Source: Hymenobacter sp. YIM 151858-1
GTDB lineage: Bacteria > Bacteroidota > Bacteroidia > Cytophagales > Hymenobacteraceae
Reading direction: 5' to 3'
Length of the DNA: 64,000 bases
Assembly: GCF_025979705.1 (NCBI RefSeq)
Contig: NZ_CP110137.1
Span: 1 to 64,000, forward strand
The number at the start of each line of letters is the position of its first letter. Position 1 is the first letter of the stretch. Below, piece by piece: positions 25,493 to 34,144 of the stretch. Position numbers and translations under genes: made by a program. Below the pieces are notes generated by a model. That model ran no database searches and had not been told where the DNA came from. It was given only the letters and a program-made list of their open reading frames with translations.

Positions 25493-25597
25493 TCGGGAAA
25501 GGTTTTATAAGCGAAAAGAAAGGGATTATAAGCCCAGCGGAAAGGTTTGATAAGCGAAAGGGAAGGGATTATAAGCGGGAGGGAAAGGTTTTATAAG
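25493..25597 (-). repeat. rep-proximal iteron cluster, five minus-strand copies at 21-22 bp
   Basis: Five 19-bp copies on the minus strand have their first bases at 25511, 25532, 25554, 25575 and 25597, a step of 21, 22, 21 and 22 bp. That is two helical turns, so all sites face the same side of the DNA. Copies alternate between an AAACC type (1, 3, 5) and an AATCCC type (2, 4). The cluster ends 81 bp before the rep start and overlaps its likely promoter, as expected for autorepression and origin handcuffing. Confidence 0.92.
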
Positions 25598-25678
25598 CTA
25601 AAGGAAAGAATCACGGGAAAAACTTTCCTCAGCTCTTTCCGTTTGCTTAGCTTAGCTCGACTTTACCCTGCCCCCTGT

Positions 25679-26605
25679 ATGAAGCAAAGCGACACGGCCG
25701 CCATCGAAATCCGGCAGCACAACGCCATTACCACGGCCCGCTACGAGATGACGGCCTGCGAGATGGACGTGGTCTTTTACCTGCTTTCCCTGCTGAAGAA
25801 AGAGGACCGGACGGGTACGCTCTACAAGGTGCGGGTAAAGGATTTGGAAAGCCTGACCGGGCGGCAGTGGAACTACCAGCAGTTTCTCGAAGCGACGTCT
25901 TCGCTGCGCACCCGCGAGTACGTGATCGAGGACAAAAAGCGCCTGCTGCAGGTGGGCTTGCTGGCCTCGGCCGAATACCTGAAGGGGGAAGGGGTCATCG
26001 AGCTGGAAATCTCGGAAAAGATCCGGCCCTACCTGATCGACCTGAAAAATAACTTTACCTCCTACCGCCTGCAGGCCGCTTTCTCCCTGTCGAGCAAGTA
26101 CGCCAAGCGCATCTACCAGATCGCCTCGCAGTGGAAGGACGTGGGGGAGAGCAAGACCTTTACCATCTCGGACTTCAAGGTCATGCTGCACCTGAAAGAC
26201 CCCAAGGGCATCGAGGCCGAGCAGTACACCAAGGTGTCCATGTTCCAGAAGTTCGTGCTCGACGTGGCCGTCAAGCAAATCAACCAGCACACCGACCTGC
26301 AGATCCAGTACGAGCTCATCAAAAAGGGCCGCTCCTTTGAAAGCATCCGCTTCTTTATCAAGCAGCAGACCCCGCAGCAGCTGCCCCTGCAGTTTGAGCG
26401 CCCCGCCGAGGACGGTAAGGTCGAGCTGGCCCGCCACCACCTAAAAGCCCTGGGCATCGTCGATCCCCAGCTCGTGGAGCGCATCCTGGGCGAGGAGCGC
26501 CTGGTCGGCGAAGTAAATGCCTTTGCCTACAAGCTCAAAACCCAGAAGATCAAGGCCGCAAAGAACCCCGCCGGCCTGCTGCTCAAGGTGCTGGGCCTGC
26601 GCTGA
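25679..26605 (+). CDS. Replication initiator protein (Rep_3/RepB family)
   Basis: A 308-aa initiator starting MKQSDTAAIEIRQHNAITTAR. It has the two-winged-helix layout of Rep_3 proteins: ARYEMTACEMDVVFYLLSLL, AAFSLSSKYAKRIYQIASQW, ISDFKVMLHLKDP, and FQKFVLDVAVKQINQHTDL. It binds iterons and recruits host replication proteins. The start at 25679 is chosen because upstream in-frame sequence runs through the iterons. The gene is preceded by helically phased iterons, so it is likely autorepressed. No partition gene follows in the window. Confidence 0.93.
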   Translation: MKQSDTAAIEIRQHNAITTARYEMTACEMDVVFYLLSLLKKEDRTGTLYKVRVKDLESLTGRQWNYQQFLEATSSLRTREYVIEDKKRLLQVGLLASAEYLKGEGVIELEISEKIRPYLIDLKNNFTSYRLQAAFSLSSKYAKRIYQIASQWKDVGESKTFTISDFKVMLHLKDPKGIEAEQYTKVSMFQKFVLDVAVKQINQHTDLQIQYELIKKGRSFESIRFFIKQQTPQQLPLQFERPAEDGKVELARHHLKALGIVDPQLVERILGEERLVGEVNAFAYKLKTQKIKAAKNPAGLLLKVLGLR

Positions 26606-27201
26606 GCCGTCCGCCGTTGCGCTTAGCGTACAAGATTTGTCCCGCCTGCCTTCGGCTCGAAAAGGATAGGGAGGCTTCTGGCCTGAAACCAGCCGCTGAG
26701 GGCTTGCTAGGTCACGGGACGGGTTAACGCTTCCTGAAATCTGAGTGGGCAGGTACGCCTGCGGGAAAGGAACCTTTCGGTTCTTGGGCGCCCGCGCCGC
26801 CCTGCGACGGGGCCATTCGGGCGCGCCTGCGGAGGGCAGCCGTGGGTTAACGCGGGTACACCGGCAGCAGACAGCGCTCGCAGCTACCCCAAGTGCTCGG
26901 GCTGGATAAAGCCAGCCAGCGCAGCAGACACCTAGGCCAGGTCGGAGCTGCGCCCCCCTAGGCGGGCGCGCAGCTTGCTCACGCATAAGCCCACGTCCCC
27001 CACTTGTCGGCCAGCCCACGGACCCGGATGGCCGCCAGTTGGCCGCAGGGTAGGGCGCGGCCGCACATTTCCCCCCCTAGCCCGGCACCACGGTCACGTC
27101 GTAGCGGTTCAGCTCGCAGCGCCGCGACGCTCGGCCGCGGCGACTCCTAGGCGTGAGGATCGGAAGACGGCACACCGCCGCCGGGACGCGGGGCAGGCGA
27201 G
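26606..27201. other. Intergenic region after rep, nothing recognised
   Basis: About 600 bp between rep and the convergent porin gene. No intact gene, iteron or clear hairpin terminator was seen. Several frames are open because of high G+C but lack recognisable protein character. Confidence 0.5.
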
Positions 27202-28296
27202 TTAGAAGCTGAGGGCAATGCTGGAGGTAAAGTTGCCGTAAGTAGCCGCGAGACGATTATTTTCCTGCTCGAATAGCTTGCGGTGCGCCGTCAGCAGGCG
27301 GCCTTCGAGGCGCACGAGTACGGTGGGGGCGGGGGCGTAGTCGAGGTTCAGGGAAGCCCCACGCAGGTTTACGTCGGCGTCGCCGGGTTGCGGGGCGAGG
27401 CTGCTGATGACCACGCCGCGTTGGGCGTAATAGTATTCGGCGCGGGCCGCGGCGGCCCAGTGCGGCGTAAGCCGGTAGCGCACAAACGCGGCGCCGGTGT
27501 GCCAGGTGTCGGCTTTGCCGCCGCGTCGCGTGCCTTCCTGCTGGCCCACGTCGAAGACCAGCGCCAGGCTCAGCCGGTCGGTAACGGCGTAGCGGGCGAA
27601 GAAGTCGTGAAAGTACCGGCGCCGGCGCAGGGAGTCAGCGGGCTGCTCGTTGCCGTAAAAAGTGCTGCTGTTGAGCAGCAGCTTGTCGGTGAGCTGCCAC
27701 TGGACCTGCGTACCGAGGGCCTTCGCCTGGTTGTTTTCCCGGATGCGTTGCCAGCCGTTCAGCACCAGCGCGGTCAGCGTCAGCTGCCGGCTTACTTCGT
27801 AGGACAGACGCACCCCCGACTCGTAGTAAGGCGAATTCTCGGCCATAAGCGAGCGGCTGAGCGTCCAATTGTCCTTGCTGATGGCCGACTCAAAGCCGAT
27901 ATGCGAGGCGAAGAGGCCCGCGTCAAGCCAGGCCCGGCGGAACGGCCGAAAGCCGGCGTAGGCCTCGAAAATGTTACGGAAGATGACGGGCTCCGGCGCG
28001 TAGTTGGCCTGCGGGTACGTGCCGGCATGCAGGCCCAGGCTCCCGCGCACCCGGCCGCCGGCGTAGCGTGCGCCCAGCACGGCGTTGTTGACGGTGAACT
28101 CGTTTTGGCGGTTGTGCGAGTACAGAAAGCCGGGCCGCTCATGGGTGGCGGCATGCCGGAAATCGTAGCCGTAATAAGCGTCGACGAAGCCATAAAAGGT
28201 GACCGGCTTGGTTGCGGCGGAGTCTGCCGGCGTCGGTATTTGGGCCCGCGTGGCGGCGGCAGCCAGCAGCAGGGCAAGCGTAAAGAGTGATTTCAT
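27202..28296 (-). CDS. Outer-membrane porin-like beta-barrel (BBP2/OmpL-like)
   Basis: A 364-aa protein with signal peptide (SLFTLALLLAAAATRAQ). The body is alternating beta strands with aromatic girdles: VTFYGFVDAYYGYDFRH, NNAVLGARYAG, GLHAGTYPQANYAPEP, and many Arg/Tyr-rich strands up to the final SSIALSF with C-terminal Phe, typical of outer-membrane insertion. It resembles the putative beta-barrel porin-2 family of Bacteroidota. Substrate unknown. The start at 28296 is the ATG of the signal peptide; upstream sequence in frame is not protein-like. Confidence 0.85.
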   Translation of the reverse strand: MKSLFTLALLLAAAATRAQIPTPADSAATKPVTFYGFVDAYYGYDFRHAATHERPGFLYSHNRQNEFTVNNAVLGARYAGGRVRGSLGLHAGTYPQANYAPEPVIFRNIFEAYAGFRPFRRAWLDAGLFASHIGFESAISKDNWTLSRSLMAENSPYYESGVRLSYEVSRQLTLTALVLNGWQRIRENNQAKALGTQVQWQLTDKLLLNSSTFYGNEQPADSLRRRRYFHDFFARYAVTDRLSLALVFDVGQQEGTRRGGKADTWHTGAAFVRYRLTPHWAAAARAEYYYAQRGVVISSLAPQPGDADVNLRGASLNLDYAPAPTVLVRLEGRLLTAHRKLFEQENNRLAATYGNFTSSIALSF

Positions 28297-28628
28297 GGAA
28301 TAGCGGCTAGGGGGAGGCGACCCCCAGCCCCCTGACCACAAGCGAGGGGGGCGTTTTCGGGTTGCATACGTAGGCTGTAGAACTAAGTCCCGAACCTGGC
28401 GGCGGGCATCCGGGCGCTCGAAGGTTAGGTTCCGGCGCCGCCCGTTTAGCCGGCGCGCAATGCGCGCCGCTGGCGCGTCGGCCCCCAGGGGAGAGCTGCG
28501 CGCCTTCCCGGTGAGCACGCCTAGGCCAAGACCGGAGGCTAGGCGGTGCCGCCAAACGCGACTGCCGCGCCGGTCGCTCCCAGTACGGGAGGACCGGCGC
28601 GGCAGCGCAGGTTAGGCACCCGCCCGGA
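28297..28628. other. Intergenic region between porin and PID-CTERM gene
   Basis: Contains only the hairpin at 28562-28605. No gene or other repeat was seen. Confidence 0.5.
28562..28605 (-). terminator. Strong hairpin downstream of the PID-CTERM gene
   Basis: A 14-bp perfect stem (CTGCCGCGCCGGTC and its complement) is extended by an inner 5-bp CTCCC/GGGAG stem. It lies 24 bp past the stop of the minus-strand gene. There is no T-run, so it may stabilise the transcript rather than terminate it. Confidence 0.5.
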
Positions 28629-28844
28629 TTAGGAGCGGCGGCGTTGGCGCAGGGTGCGCAGGCCGTAGGCCACGGCGCCGGCGGCCAGCAGCGAAGCTCC
28701 GCCGTCGATGGGAATGGCCGTGGGGCCTGAAGGGTCGGTGGGGCCGGGCGCGGGACCGCCCGAGCCGGGGCCCTGGGCATAGGCTCCGGCGGGGCGCAGC
28801 AGGCCGGCCGTCAGCAGCACCGCGATTAGTACAAGGGGTTTCAT
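28629..28844 (-). CDS. PID-CTERM sorting-domain protein
   Basis: A 71-aa exported peptide. After a signal peptide (LVLIAVLLTAGLLRPAGAYAQ) comes a short Gly/Pro/Ser-rich linker, then PIDGGASLLAAGAVAYGLRT and a basic tail (LRQRRRS). That tripartite end (PID motif, hydrophobic span, Arg cluster) is the PID-CTERM signal, thought to be recognised by an exosortase-like processing system. The mature part is only about 22 residues, so the protein is little more than two targeting signals. The ATG at 28844 is used; one two codons earlier is also possible. It lies upstream of the porin gene and downstream of a T9SS cargo gene. Confidence 0.8.
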   Translation of the reverse strand: MKPLVLIAVLLTAGLLRPAGAYAQGPGSGGPAPGPTDPSGPTAIPIDGGASLLAAGAVAYGLRTLRQRRRS

Positions 28845-28880
28845 GGGCAAAAAGTAAGCTAAGAAGAAAAGGCGCGCCCG

Positions 28881-28913
28881 GCCGGACCGACCCGCGTCTG
28901 GGGCCGGTCCGGC
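28881..28913 (-). terminator. Hairpin downstream of the T9SS cargo gene
   Basis: Arms GCCGGACCG and CGGTCCGGC are separated by 15 bp. It lies just beyond the minus-strand stop at 28927. No T-run. Confidence 0.45.
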
Positions 28914-28926
28914 GGGTTAGCGCGGG

Positions 28927-31900
28927 TTACTGGCGCACCAGGCGCTTGGTCAGCGTCTGGCCGGCCTGGGTTGTCAGGCGCAGGGTGTACACGCCGGCGG
29001 AAAGGGTCCGCACGTCGAGCTGGGTGTCGCCGGGGCGCAGGGCGGCGCGCTGCACCACCTGGCCCACACTGTTGAGCACCTCTACCTGCAGGCTGCCCCA
29101 GGCGGCGGGGCGTACCAGCTGCAGCTGGCCGTCGGCGCTCGGGTTCGGGTACACGCTCAGCTGCTGGGCCAGCGGGCTAACCGTGCTCAGGATGCGGCCG
29201 CTCACCTCCAGCTGCAGGCGGCCGGCGCTGGTGCCGGCGGGCAGCTCCAGCGTCAGGCGGGTGCCGGTTTGCAGGGGCGTGCGGGTGCCGGTGGTCAAAT
29301 CCACCAGCAGCGCGGTGGTGCCGGCGGGCAGGTTGGCCACCGAGGCGGCCGTGAAGGAGTAAGAGCCAGCGCGGGGCACCTGCACGGTCAGGGGCACGGG
29401 CTGCGCGAGCGGGAAGGCCGGGCGGCCGTCAATGGCCAGGGGCTCGCCCTGGGCCGAGAGCGCAGCCAGGCTCAGCCCGTTGGGGTTCCACAGCTTGGCG
29501 GCGTCCAGCGCGGCGTCAAAGCCGGCCGTGGCGCCCGGCTGGGCGTACACGGTCAGCTCGTCCGAGAGGCCGGCCCCGGCCAGCGTGAGCTGCAGCTGCG
29601 GGCGGGTGTCCGCCGTACCCCGGCGCACCGGGGCCTGCGACCCGTAGCTGGTTACGCGGTTGGCGTTGGTGAGCGTGAGGCTGCCGGCGGTCTGGCCGGC
29701 GCTGACGCGCATGAAGAACGCCTGGGCCGTGCCCAGGAGCGGGTTGCCGAAGCCGCTGACGTAGCTGCGGTAGCTGCCTCCGTACTGCGAGGTGCTCTCG
29801 TAGGTGTAGAACGCGGCGTCCAAATTCACCAGCTGCGAGCCGGGGATGGTGCTCAAGTCCAGCGGGGCGGGGTAGGGGTTGCCCAGGAAGTTCCAGCCGG
29901 CCTCGGCGGCCGTGGGGCCCCCGTCGCGATTCAGGTTCAGCACGCTCGTCCCGCCGATTACCGCGCCGGTAAAACTCAGCGTGCTGGCCCCCGGCAGCTG
30001 CACCGTAAAGCCGGTCGTGAGGCTGGCCGCGTCGGCCGGGGTGGCCGGCGACACCCAGCCCTTGTCAAAGGCCGAGAGAGTGGTAGCCGGCGAAGAAGCC
30101 AGGCGGGCCTGGTCGTAGCGGAACACCGTGGGGAAGGGCGTCGTCTGGGTCGGGGTGGGGGACGAATTGTAGGCGGGGTTGGTTACCAGCGCCGCGCCGC
30201 CCGAGCCAAAGGCCGCCACGGTTTCGCCGCTCGTGGGTGCCGCCAGGTGGCGGTAGCCCAGGCCGGCGTTCCGGCTCGGGTCCAGGTAGCGCTGCACCGT
30301 CACGTTGCCCGAGACGCGGCCCGCGCCCAGGTTGGCCACCAGGGCCGTGCCGGTGGCGTCCGAGAGCAGCGTCAGCGCCTGGCCGCCCGTGCTCAGCGAG
30401 CCGGCGTTCAGCGTCAGCACCTGGCGGATGGCCACGGGTTGCGACAGGGTCAGCACGCCGGCGTTAGCCGAAGTCAGGTTGCGCACCTGCGCGGGCAAGC
30501 CATTACCCGTTACCTGGGCCTGGGTGCCGTTGTAGACGTAGTCGGCACCGGGCGCGAAGCTGCGCGAACCCGTCAGCTGCACGGCCCCGGTGGCGCCGCT
30601 GCCGGCAATGCCCGCCGCGTCGCAGATGCTCAGCGTGGCGCCGGGCTGCAGGGTGAAGGAGCCGCTGCCGGTCAGGGGCTGGCAGTTGGTGCTCAGCCCG
30701 CCGCCGGTTTGCACCGTCAGCGCGCCGTTGACTACCACCGCCCCGGCCAGGCGGGCAAAGCCCGTGCCCGTCACCGTGACGTTGTCGTAGGTGCCGGCCG
30801 CCACGTCGACGGGGCTGGCCGCGCTGCCCGAGCTAATGACCAGGTCGGCCGCCGGCGCGGCCGGGGTGGTAAACGACACCACGGGGCCGTAGCTGGTGCC
30901 CACCGCGTTGGTGGCGTAGGCCCGCACGTAGTAGGTCGTGCTGGGCAGCAAGCCGCTAAGCTGGCTGGTGAAGCGGCCCAGCCCAGTGCCGTCTTCCGTG
31001 AAGTCGTCCTGGGTCGTGGGGGCTGCGGTGGTGGCGTAGGCCAGGCCGCGGGCCGTGACGGGGCTGCCGCCGTCCTCGAGCACCTCGCCCCCGCCGGTGG
31101 CGGCGGTAGCGGTGATGGTGCCCGGGGCGTCGGTGCTCAGGCTGGGCGGGTAAGCAGCCGCCGTGCCGGTGCCGGATACGGCAATGCCCGGCCAGGTGGT
31201 GGCCGAGCCGCTTACGGCAATGGCGGCGCTGTAAGCCTGGGCCAGGGCCGGTACGAAGCGCACCTCCACGCTGGCCGAGAGGCTGCCGCCCGCCGTGGGC
31301 GTGAGCGTAAGCGCGGCGCAGCTAAAAGCGTTGCTGCCGGTGCGCAGCTGGAAGCCGGCCGGCGGGGTCAGGGTAACGGGGCCGGAGAGGTTGCTGCCGG
31401 TTAGGCTAACCGTCTTGGGATCCGAGGCGGAGCCGACCACCACGCTGCCGAAGTCGGGCACGGGGTTGGGCGCGGCCGTGAGCGTGGGCTGCGGGGCGCT
31501 GACCGTGATCGTGACCGGGGCGCTGGTGCCCGCGACGCCGCCGCAGGTGCTGGTGGCCCGCGCTACGAGGTAGTAGGTGCCCGCGCCGCCGAAGTCGCTG
31601 CCTTTGGGGGTGTAGGTGGCGGCGGTGGCGCTGGCCAGGGCCGAGGTAAAGGGACCCGTGCTGCTGGGGGAGTAAAACCAGGCGAAGGTGCTGGGGGCCG
31701 TGGCCGTCGCCGTGATGGCGGAGCCGCTGCCGGTGGTAAGCACGCTTTGGGCCGCGGCCGGGTTAAGCGTGACGGTGTTGGAAGCCGGCGGGGCACTCAC
31801 GACGAGGTTGCTGCCGTTGGGCGAGCCCGTGGTGGGGCTGGCCGCGTGCACCACGCGGATGCGGTAGCCCGTGCCGGCCGGGGTGCCGGCCGGAATGGTG

Positions 31901-32775
31901 GCCGCCAGCGGCGAGGCCGAGCCGGAGCCGATCAGGTTTTTGGTCAGGTCCGCGTCGAACACGCCGGAAGCGTCGGAGAGCTGGGCGTCGAACGTGCCCG
32001 ACAGGCCGCCCGTGCTCGAAAACGGTACGGACACGGCCGCGCCGGCCGTGGCGCTCACGCAGTAGGGGCTGCCGGCCACGGTGCCGGTGGTGATGGCCGG
32101 CGTGACGGGGCCGCCCGTTGCGGTGGCTGTTACCCGCAGGTTGTCGATGCTGACCTTGGGACGGGAGCCGGAGATGGGGGCTACGCCCCCGGCCGTGTTT
32201 TGGATGAAGAAGCGGATTTTGGCCGCGGCGTTGCCGTCAAAGCCGGCCGGCAGGGTCAGGGCGGCCAGCTGGCCGGAGGAGGCCACGTTGTTGGTCAGCA
32301 CCACGCTCGAGCCGGGCAGGTCGACGAAGGCGCCGCCCGTACCGGTGTTGGTTTGCAGCTTAAAGGTGGCCTGGCGGTTGCCGCTGGAGTTGGCCACGCT
32401 GGCCCAGTCCAGGGTGATGGTGCCGGCCGTGGTGCCGGTGAAATCCAGGTTCAGGTCAAAGGCCGCCGCGGAGCTGTTGTCCGTGGAGCCGGTGGCCAGC
32501 AGGAGGATGGTGCCGGTGCCCTTCTGCACGCCGCCGCTGGTGCCGCTGCTAAAGACGGTGTTCTGGTTGGGCAGCGTCGGGCTGGGGGTGGCCACGCTGA
32601 AGGGCGCCGCGCCGGTGCCGGAGGCAAAGCCGTTGGCCCACCCGCTGATCTGGTCGAAGTTTTCGGCGTAGTTGCCGTTGCTCAGGGCGTAGGGCGTCTG
32701 GGCCCGGACGCCGAAGCTGAGCAGCAACCCCACCAAGGCGGCGAGGAAGCGGAAAGCGGTATAAGTACGAATCAT
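28927..32775 (-). CDS. Large secreted protein with type IX secretion C-terminal domain
   Basis: A 1,282-aa protein. Signal peptide at residues 1-25 (FLAALVGLLLSFGVRAQ). The first 220 residues include an ENFD...W-F-GTGAAP opening typical of secreted Bacteroidota surface proteins. Ig-like and choice-of-anchor-D-like modules follow (about 430-530), then a fibronectin-like module (545-640, TYYVRAYATNAVGTSYG). The last 75 residues are a type A T9SS signal: LSVYPNPSADGQLQL, VLNSVGQVVQRAAL, SAGVYTLRLTTQAGQT. The cargo is secreted through T9SS and probably surface-attached; a role in adhesion or binding is inference, as no catalytic domain is evident. Codon usage is strongly GC-rich and repetitive. 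Confidence 0.9.
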   Translation of the reverse strand: MIRTYTAFRFLAALVGLLLSFGVRAQTPYALSNGNYAENFDQISGWANGFASGTGAAPFSVATPSPTLPNQNTVFSSGTSGGVQKGTGTILLLATGSTDNSSAAAFDLNLDFTGTTAGTITLDWASVANSSGNRQATFKLQTNTGTGGAFVDLPGSSVVLTNNVASSGQLAALTLPAGFDGNAAAKIRFFIQNTAGGVAPISGSRPKVSIDNLRVTATATGGPVTPAITTGTVAGSPYCVSATAGAAVSVPFSSTGGLSGTFDAQLSDASGVFDADLTKNLIGSGSASPLAATIPAGTPAGTGYRIRVVHAASPTTGSPNGSNLVVSAPPASNTVTLNPAAAQSVLTTGSGSAITATATAPSTFAWFYSPSSTGPFTSALASATAATYTPKGSDFGGAGTYYLVARATSTCGGVAGTSAPVTITVSAPQPTLTAAPNPVPDFGSVVVGSASDPKTVSLTGSNLSGPVTLTPPAGFQLRTGSNAFSCAALTLTPTAGGSLSASVEVRFVPALAQAYSAAIAVSGSATTWPGIAVSGTGTAAAYPPSLSTDAPGTITATAATGGGEVLEDGGSPVTARGLAYATTAAPTTQDDFTEDGTGLGRFTSQLSGLLPSTTYYVRAYATNAVGTSYGPVVSFTTPAAPAADLVISSGSAASPVDVAAGTYDNVTVTGTGFARLAGAVVVNGALTVQTGGGLSTNCQPLTGSGSFTLQPGATLSICDAAGIAGSGATGAVQLTGSRSFAPGADYVYNGTQAQVTGNGLPAQVRNLTSANAGVLTLSQPVAIRQVLTLNAGSLSTGGQALTLLSDATGTALVANLGAGRVSGNVTVQRYLDPSRNAGLGYRHLAAPTSGETVAAFGSGGAALVTNPAYNSSPTPTQTTPFPTVFRYDQARLASSPATTLSAFDKGWVSPATPADAASLTTGFTVQLPGASTLSFTGAVIGGTSVLNLNRDGGPTAAEAGWNFLGNPYPAPLDLSTIPGSQLVNLDAAFYTYESTSQYGGSYRSYVSGFGNPLLGTAQAFFMRVSAGQTAGSLTLTNANRVTSYGSQAPVRRGTADTRPQLQLTLAGAGLSDELTVYAQPGATAGFDAALDAAKLWNPNGLSLAALSAQGEPLAIDGRPAFPLAQPVPLTVQVPRAGSYSFTAASVANLPAGTTALLVDLTTGTRTPLQTGTRLTLELPAGTSAGRLQLEVSGRILSTVSPLAQQLSVYPNPSADGQLQLVRPAAWGSLQVEVLNSVGQVVQRAALRPGDTQLDVRTLSAGVYTLRLTTQAGQTLTKRLVRQ

Positions 32776-32809
32776 CGCGAAAGCTGGGAGAAAAGCGAAA
32801 CCAAGCGGC

Positions 32810-34144
32810 TTAGTTGGTGGGGCCGTTGTCCACCTGGGCCTCGACCACCTGCTGCACGCTCAGGGGCAGGGCCGAGAGCAAATCCAGACCGGTGGCGGCC
32901 TCGATGGCGTCCACCGACGTGCGGTACTGGCCCCAGTTGGTGGTCATGCCGTTGGCGTTGGGCGTGTCCACGGCGATGATGCGGGTGCCGGCGCCGCCGA
33001 CGCGGCTCAGGTCGTTGGTGCCCTGGGGCAGCACGACGATAACCTTCCAGATGCGCTTGGGCACGGTCACGCGGCCCTGGTCGATGGTTTCGGCGTACAC
33101 CTGCCGGAACGGGGTGGTGGTGCGGATCTCGCCCTCGCCCCCGATGCCGTAGGAGCCCATGATCACGTAGAGCTCGTTGCCTTGGCTTACGAGCGTGCGG
33201 GAGTAGCCCTCCAGCTCGTTCCAGGTTTTCTGGTTGTTGTCGGGCGACTGCGGGATCATGTTCGTCATCAGGAACGTGGCCGAGTTGTCGGCCACGGTGC
33301 TGGTGCGGTCCGCGGACGGGGTGTTGTGGCCGCGGTCAAAGCCCGTGCCCGAGTAGCTCGTGTTCTGCACCTGATACCAGCCGGCGGGCAGCGCCGGGTC
33401 GGCGCGGAAATCGTCCTGGCGCTTGGTCGAGCCCAGCCACTTCGGGGCCAGGTACCAGCTCACCCAGTTCGGGGTGCCCCGGTCGCGGTGGTAGCTGAGG
33501 GCGAACTGCGCCTTTTCCATCAAGTAGTTCGTGGGTTGGCTTACGTCAGCCACCGCGCCCGAGGGGTTGCCCATGGTCAGGTGCTGGTCGTCGCCGGCCA
33601 CGGGGGGCGGGGGCGCGGTCGCGGAAAAGGGCGTGACGGCGAAGTTGTCGAGGTTGAGGCGGGCGGCGGCGCCGGTTACCTTGCGCAGCTGCAGGCGCAC
33701 GCTGCCCGGGACGTTTACCGGAAACGAGGCCGTCTGCAGGCTGTAGGCCGACGCCACCACCGGCGCGCCCACCCGCACCCAGTCGGCGCAGCCCTGGGTC
33801 TGGTACCACAGCTCGAAGGCCGAGCTGGCGTCGCTGCCGTACGCGGCGTGCTGCACCGTCACGGTGCCGGCGCCGCCGGGCAGGAAAAAGTCCATGGTGA
33901 GGGTGCCGCGGCGCACCAGGCGCACGGCCTGCAGGCCGGCTTTGCGGTCGTCGGCGGCCGTGCCCAGCAGGGCGTCGTCCAGGGTCCAGCTGCCCGAAGA
34001 CAGCGCAACCGCTCCCGTTGGGTAGTCCGCTTTACCAGCGGCCTCAAATTCTTCGGTTACGTTCTGCGCGGCCACCACGCCGGAGCCCAAAGCCAGCCAA
34101 GCCAGCAAGAGCAGTCGCCAAGTAAAAGGGTAAAGGTGTTGCAT
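32810..34144 (-). CDS. Secreted DNA/RNA non-specific endonuclease (DRGH nuclease)
   Basis: A 444-aa protein with signal peptide (LLLAWLALGSGVVAAQ). Residues 30-175 form an N-terminal beta-sandwich. The nuclease domain from about 200 has FALSYHRDRGTPNWVSWYL and GTGFDRGHNTPSADRT, the DRGH motif with catalytic His273, then TNMIPQSPDNNQKTWNELEG with the metal-binding Asn. These features define the Serratia-type NUC family, which cuts DNA and RNA outside the cell. No T9SS signal is visible, so it is likely periplasmic or secreted another way. It lies 34 bp upstream of the T9SS cargo gene and is probably co-transcribed. Confidence 0.92.
   Translation of the reverse strand: MQHLYPFTWRLLLLAWLALGSGVVAAQNVTEEFEAAGKADYPTGAVALSSGSWTLDDALLGTAADDRKAGLQAVRLVRRGTLTMDFFLPGGAGTVTVQHAAYGSDASSAFELWYQTQGCADWVRVGAPVVASAYSLQTASFPVNVPGSVRLQLRKVTGAAARLNLDNFAVTPFSATAPPPPVAGDDQHLTMGNPSGAVADVSQPTNYLMEKAQFALSYHRDRGTPNWVSWYLAPKWLGSTKRQDDFRADPALPAGWYQVQNTSYSGTGFDRGHNTPSADRTSTVADNSATFLMTNMIPQSPDNNQKTWNELEGYSRTLVSQGNELYVIMGSYGIGGEGEIRTTTPFRQVYAETIDQGRVTVPKRIWKVIVVLPQGTNDLSRVGGAGTRIIAVDTPNANGMTTNWGQYRTSVDAIEAATGLDLLSALPLSVQQVVEAQVDNGPTN

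Larger units (their letters stand above)
24637..25678. other. Replication origin region (iteron-type)
   Basis: The region between traN and rep holds two opposed iteron clusters, one isolated inverted copy, an AT- and T/G-rich tract (25262-25480, candidate DNA-unwinding element) and a TCACAA-C-TTGTGA dyad at 25412-25424. It combines the expected parts of an iteron-controlled origin: initiator sites, unwinding region and adjacent initiator gene. I did not find a clear DnaA box. Confidence 0.8.

Noticed and set aside
29269-31404. 711-codon plus-strand open frame
   Set aside because: Antisense shadow of the T9SS cargo gene, with Gly/Arg/Ala-rich random composition.
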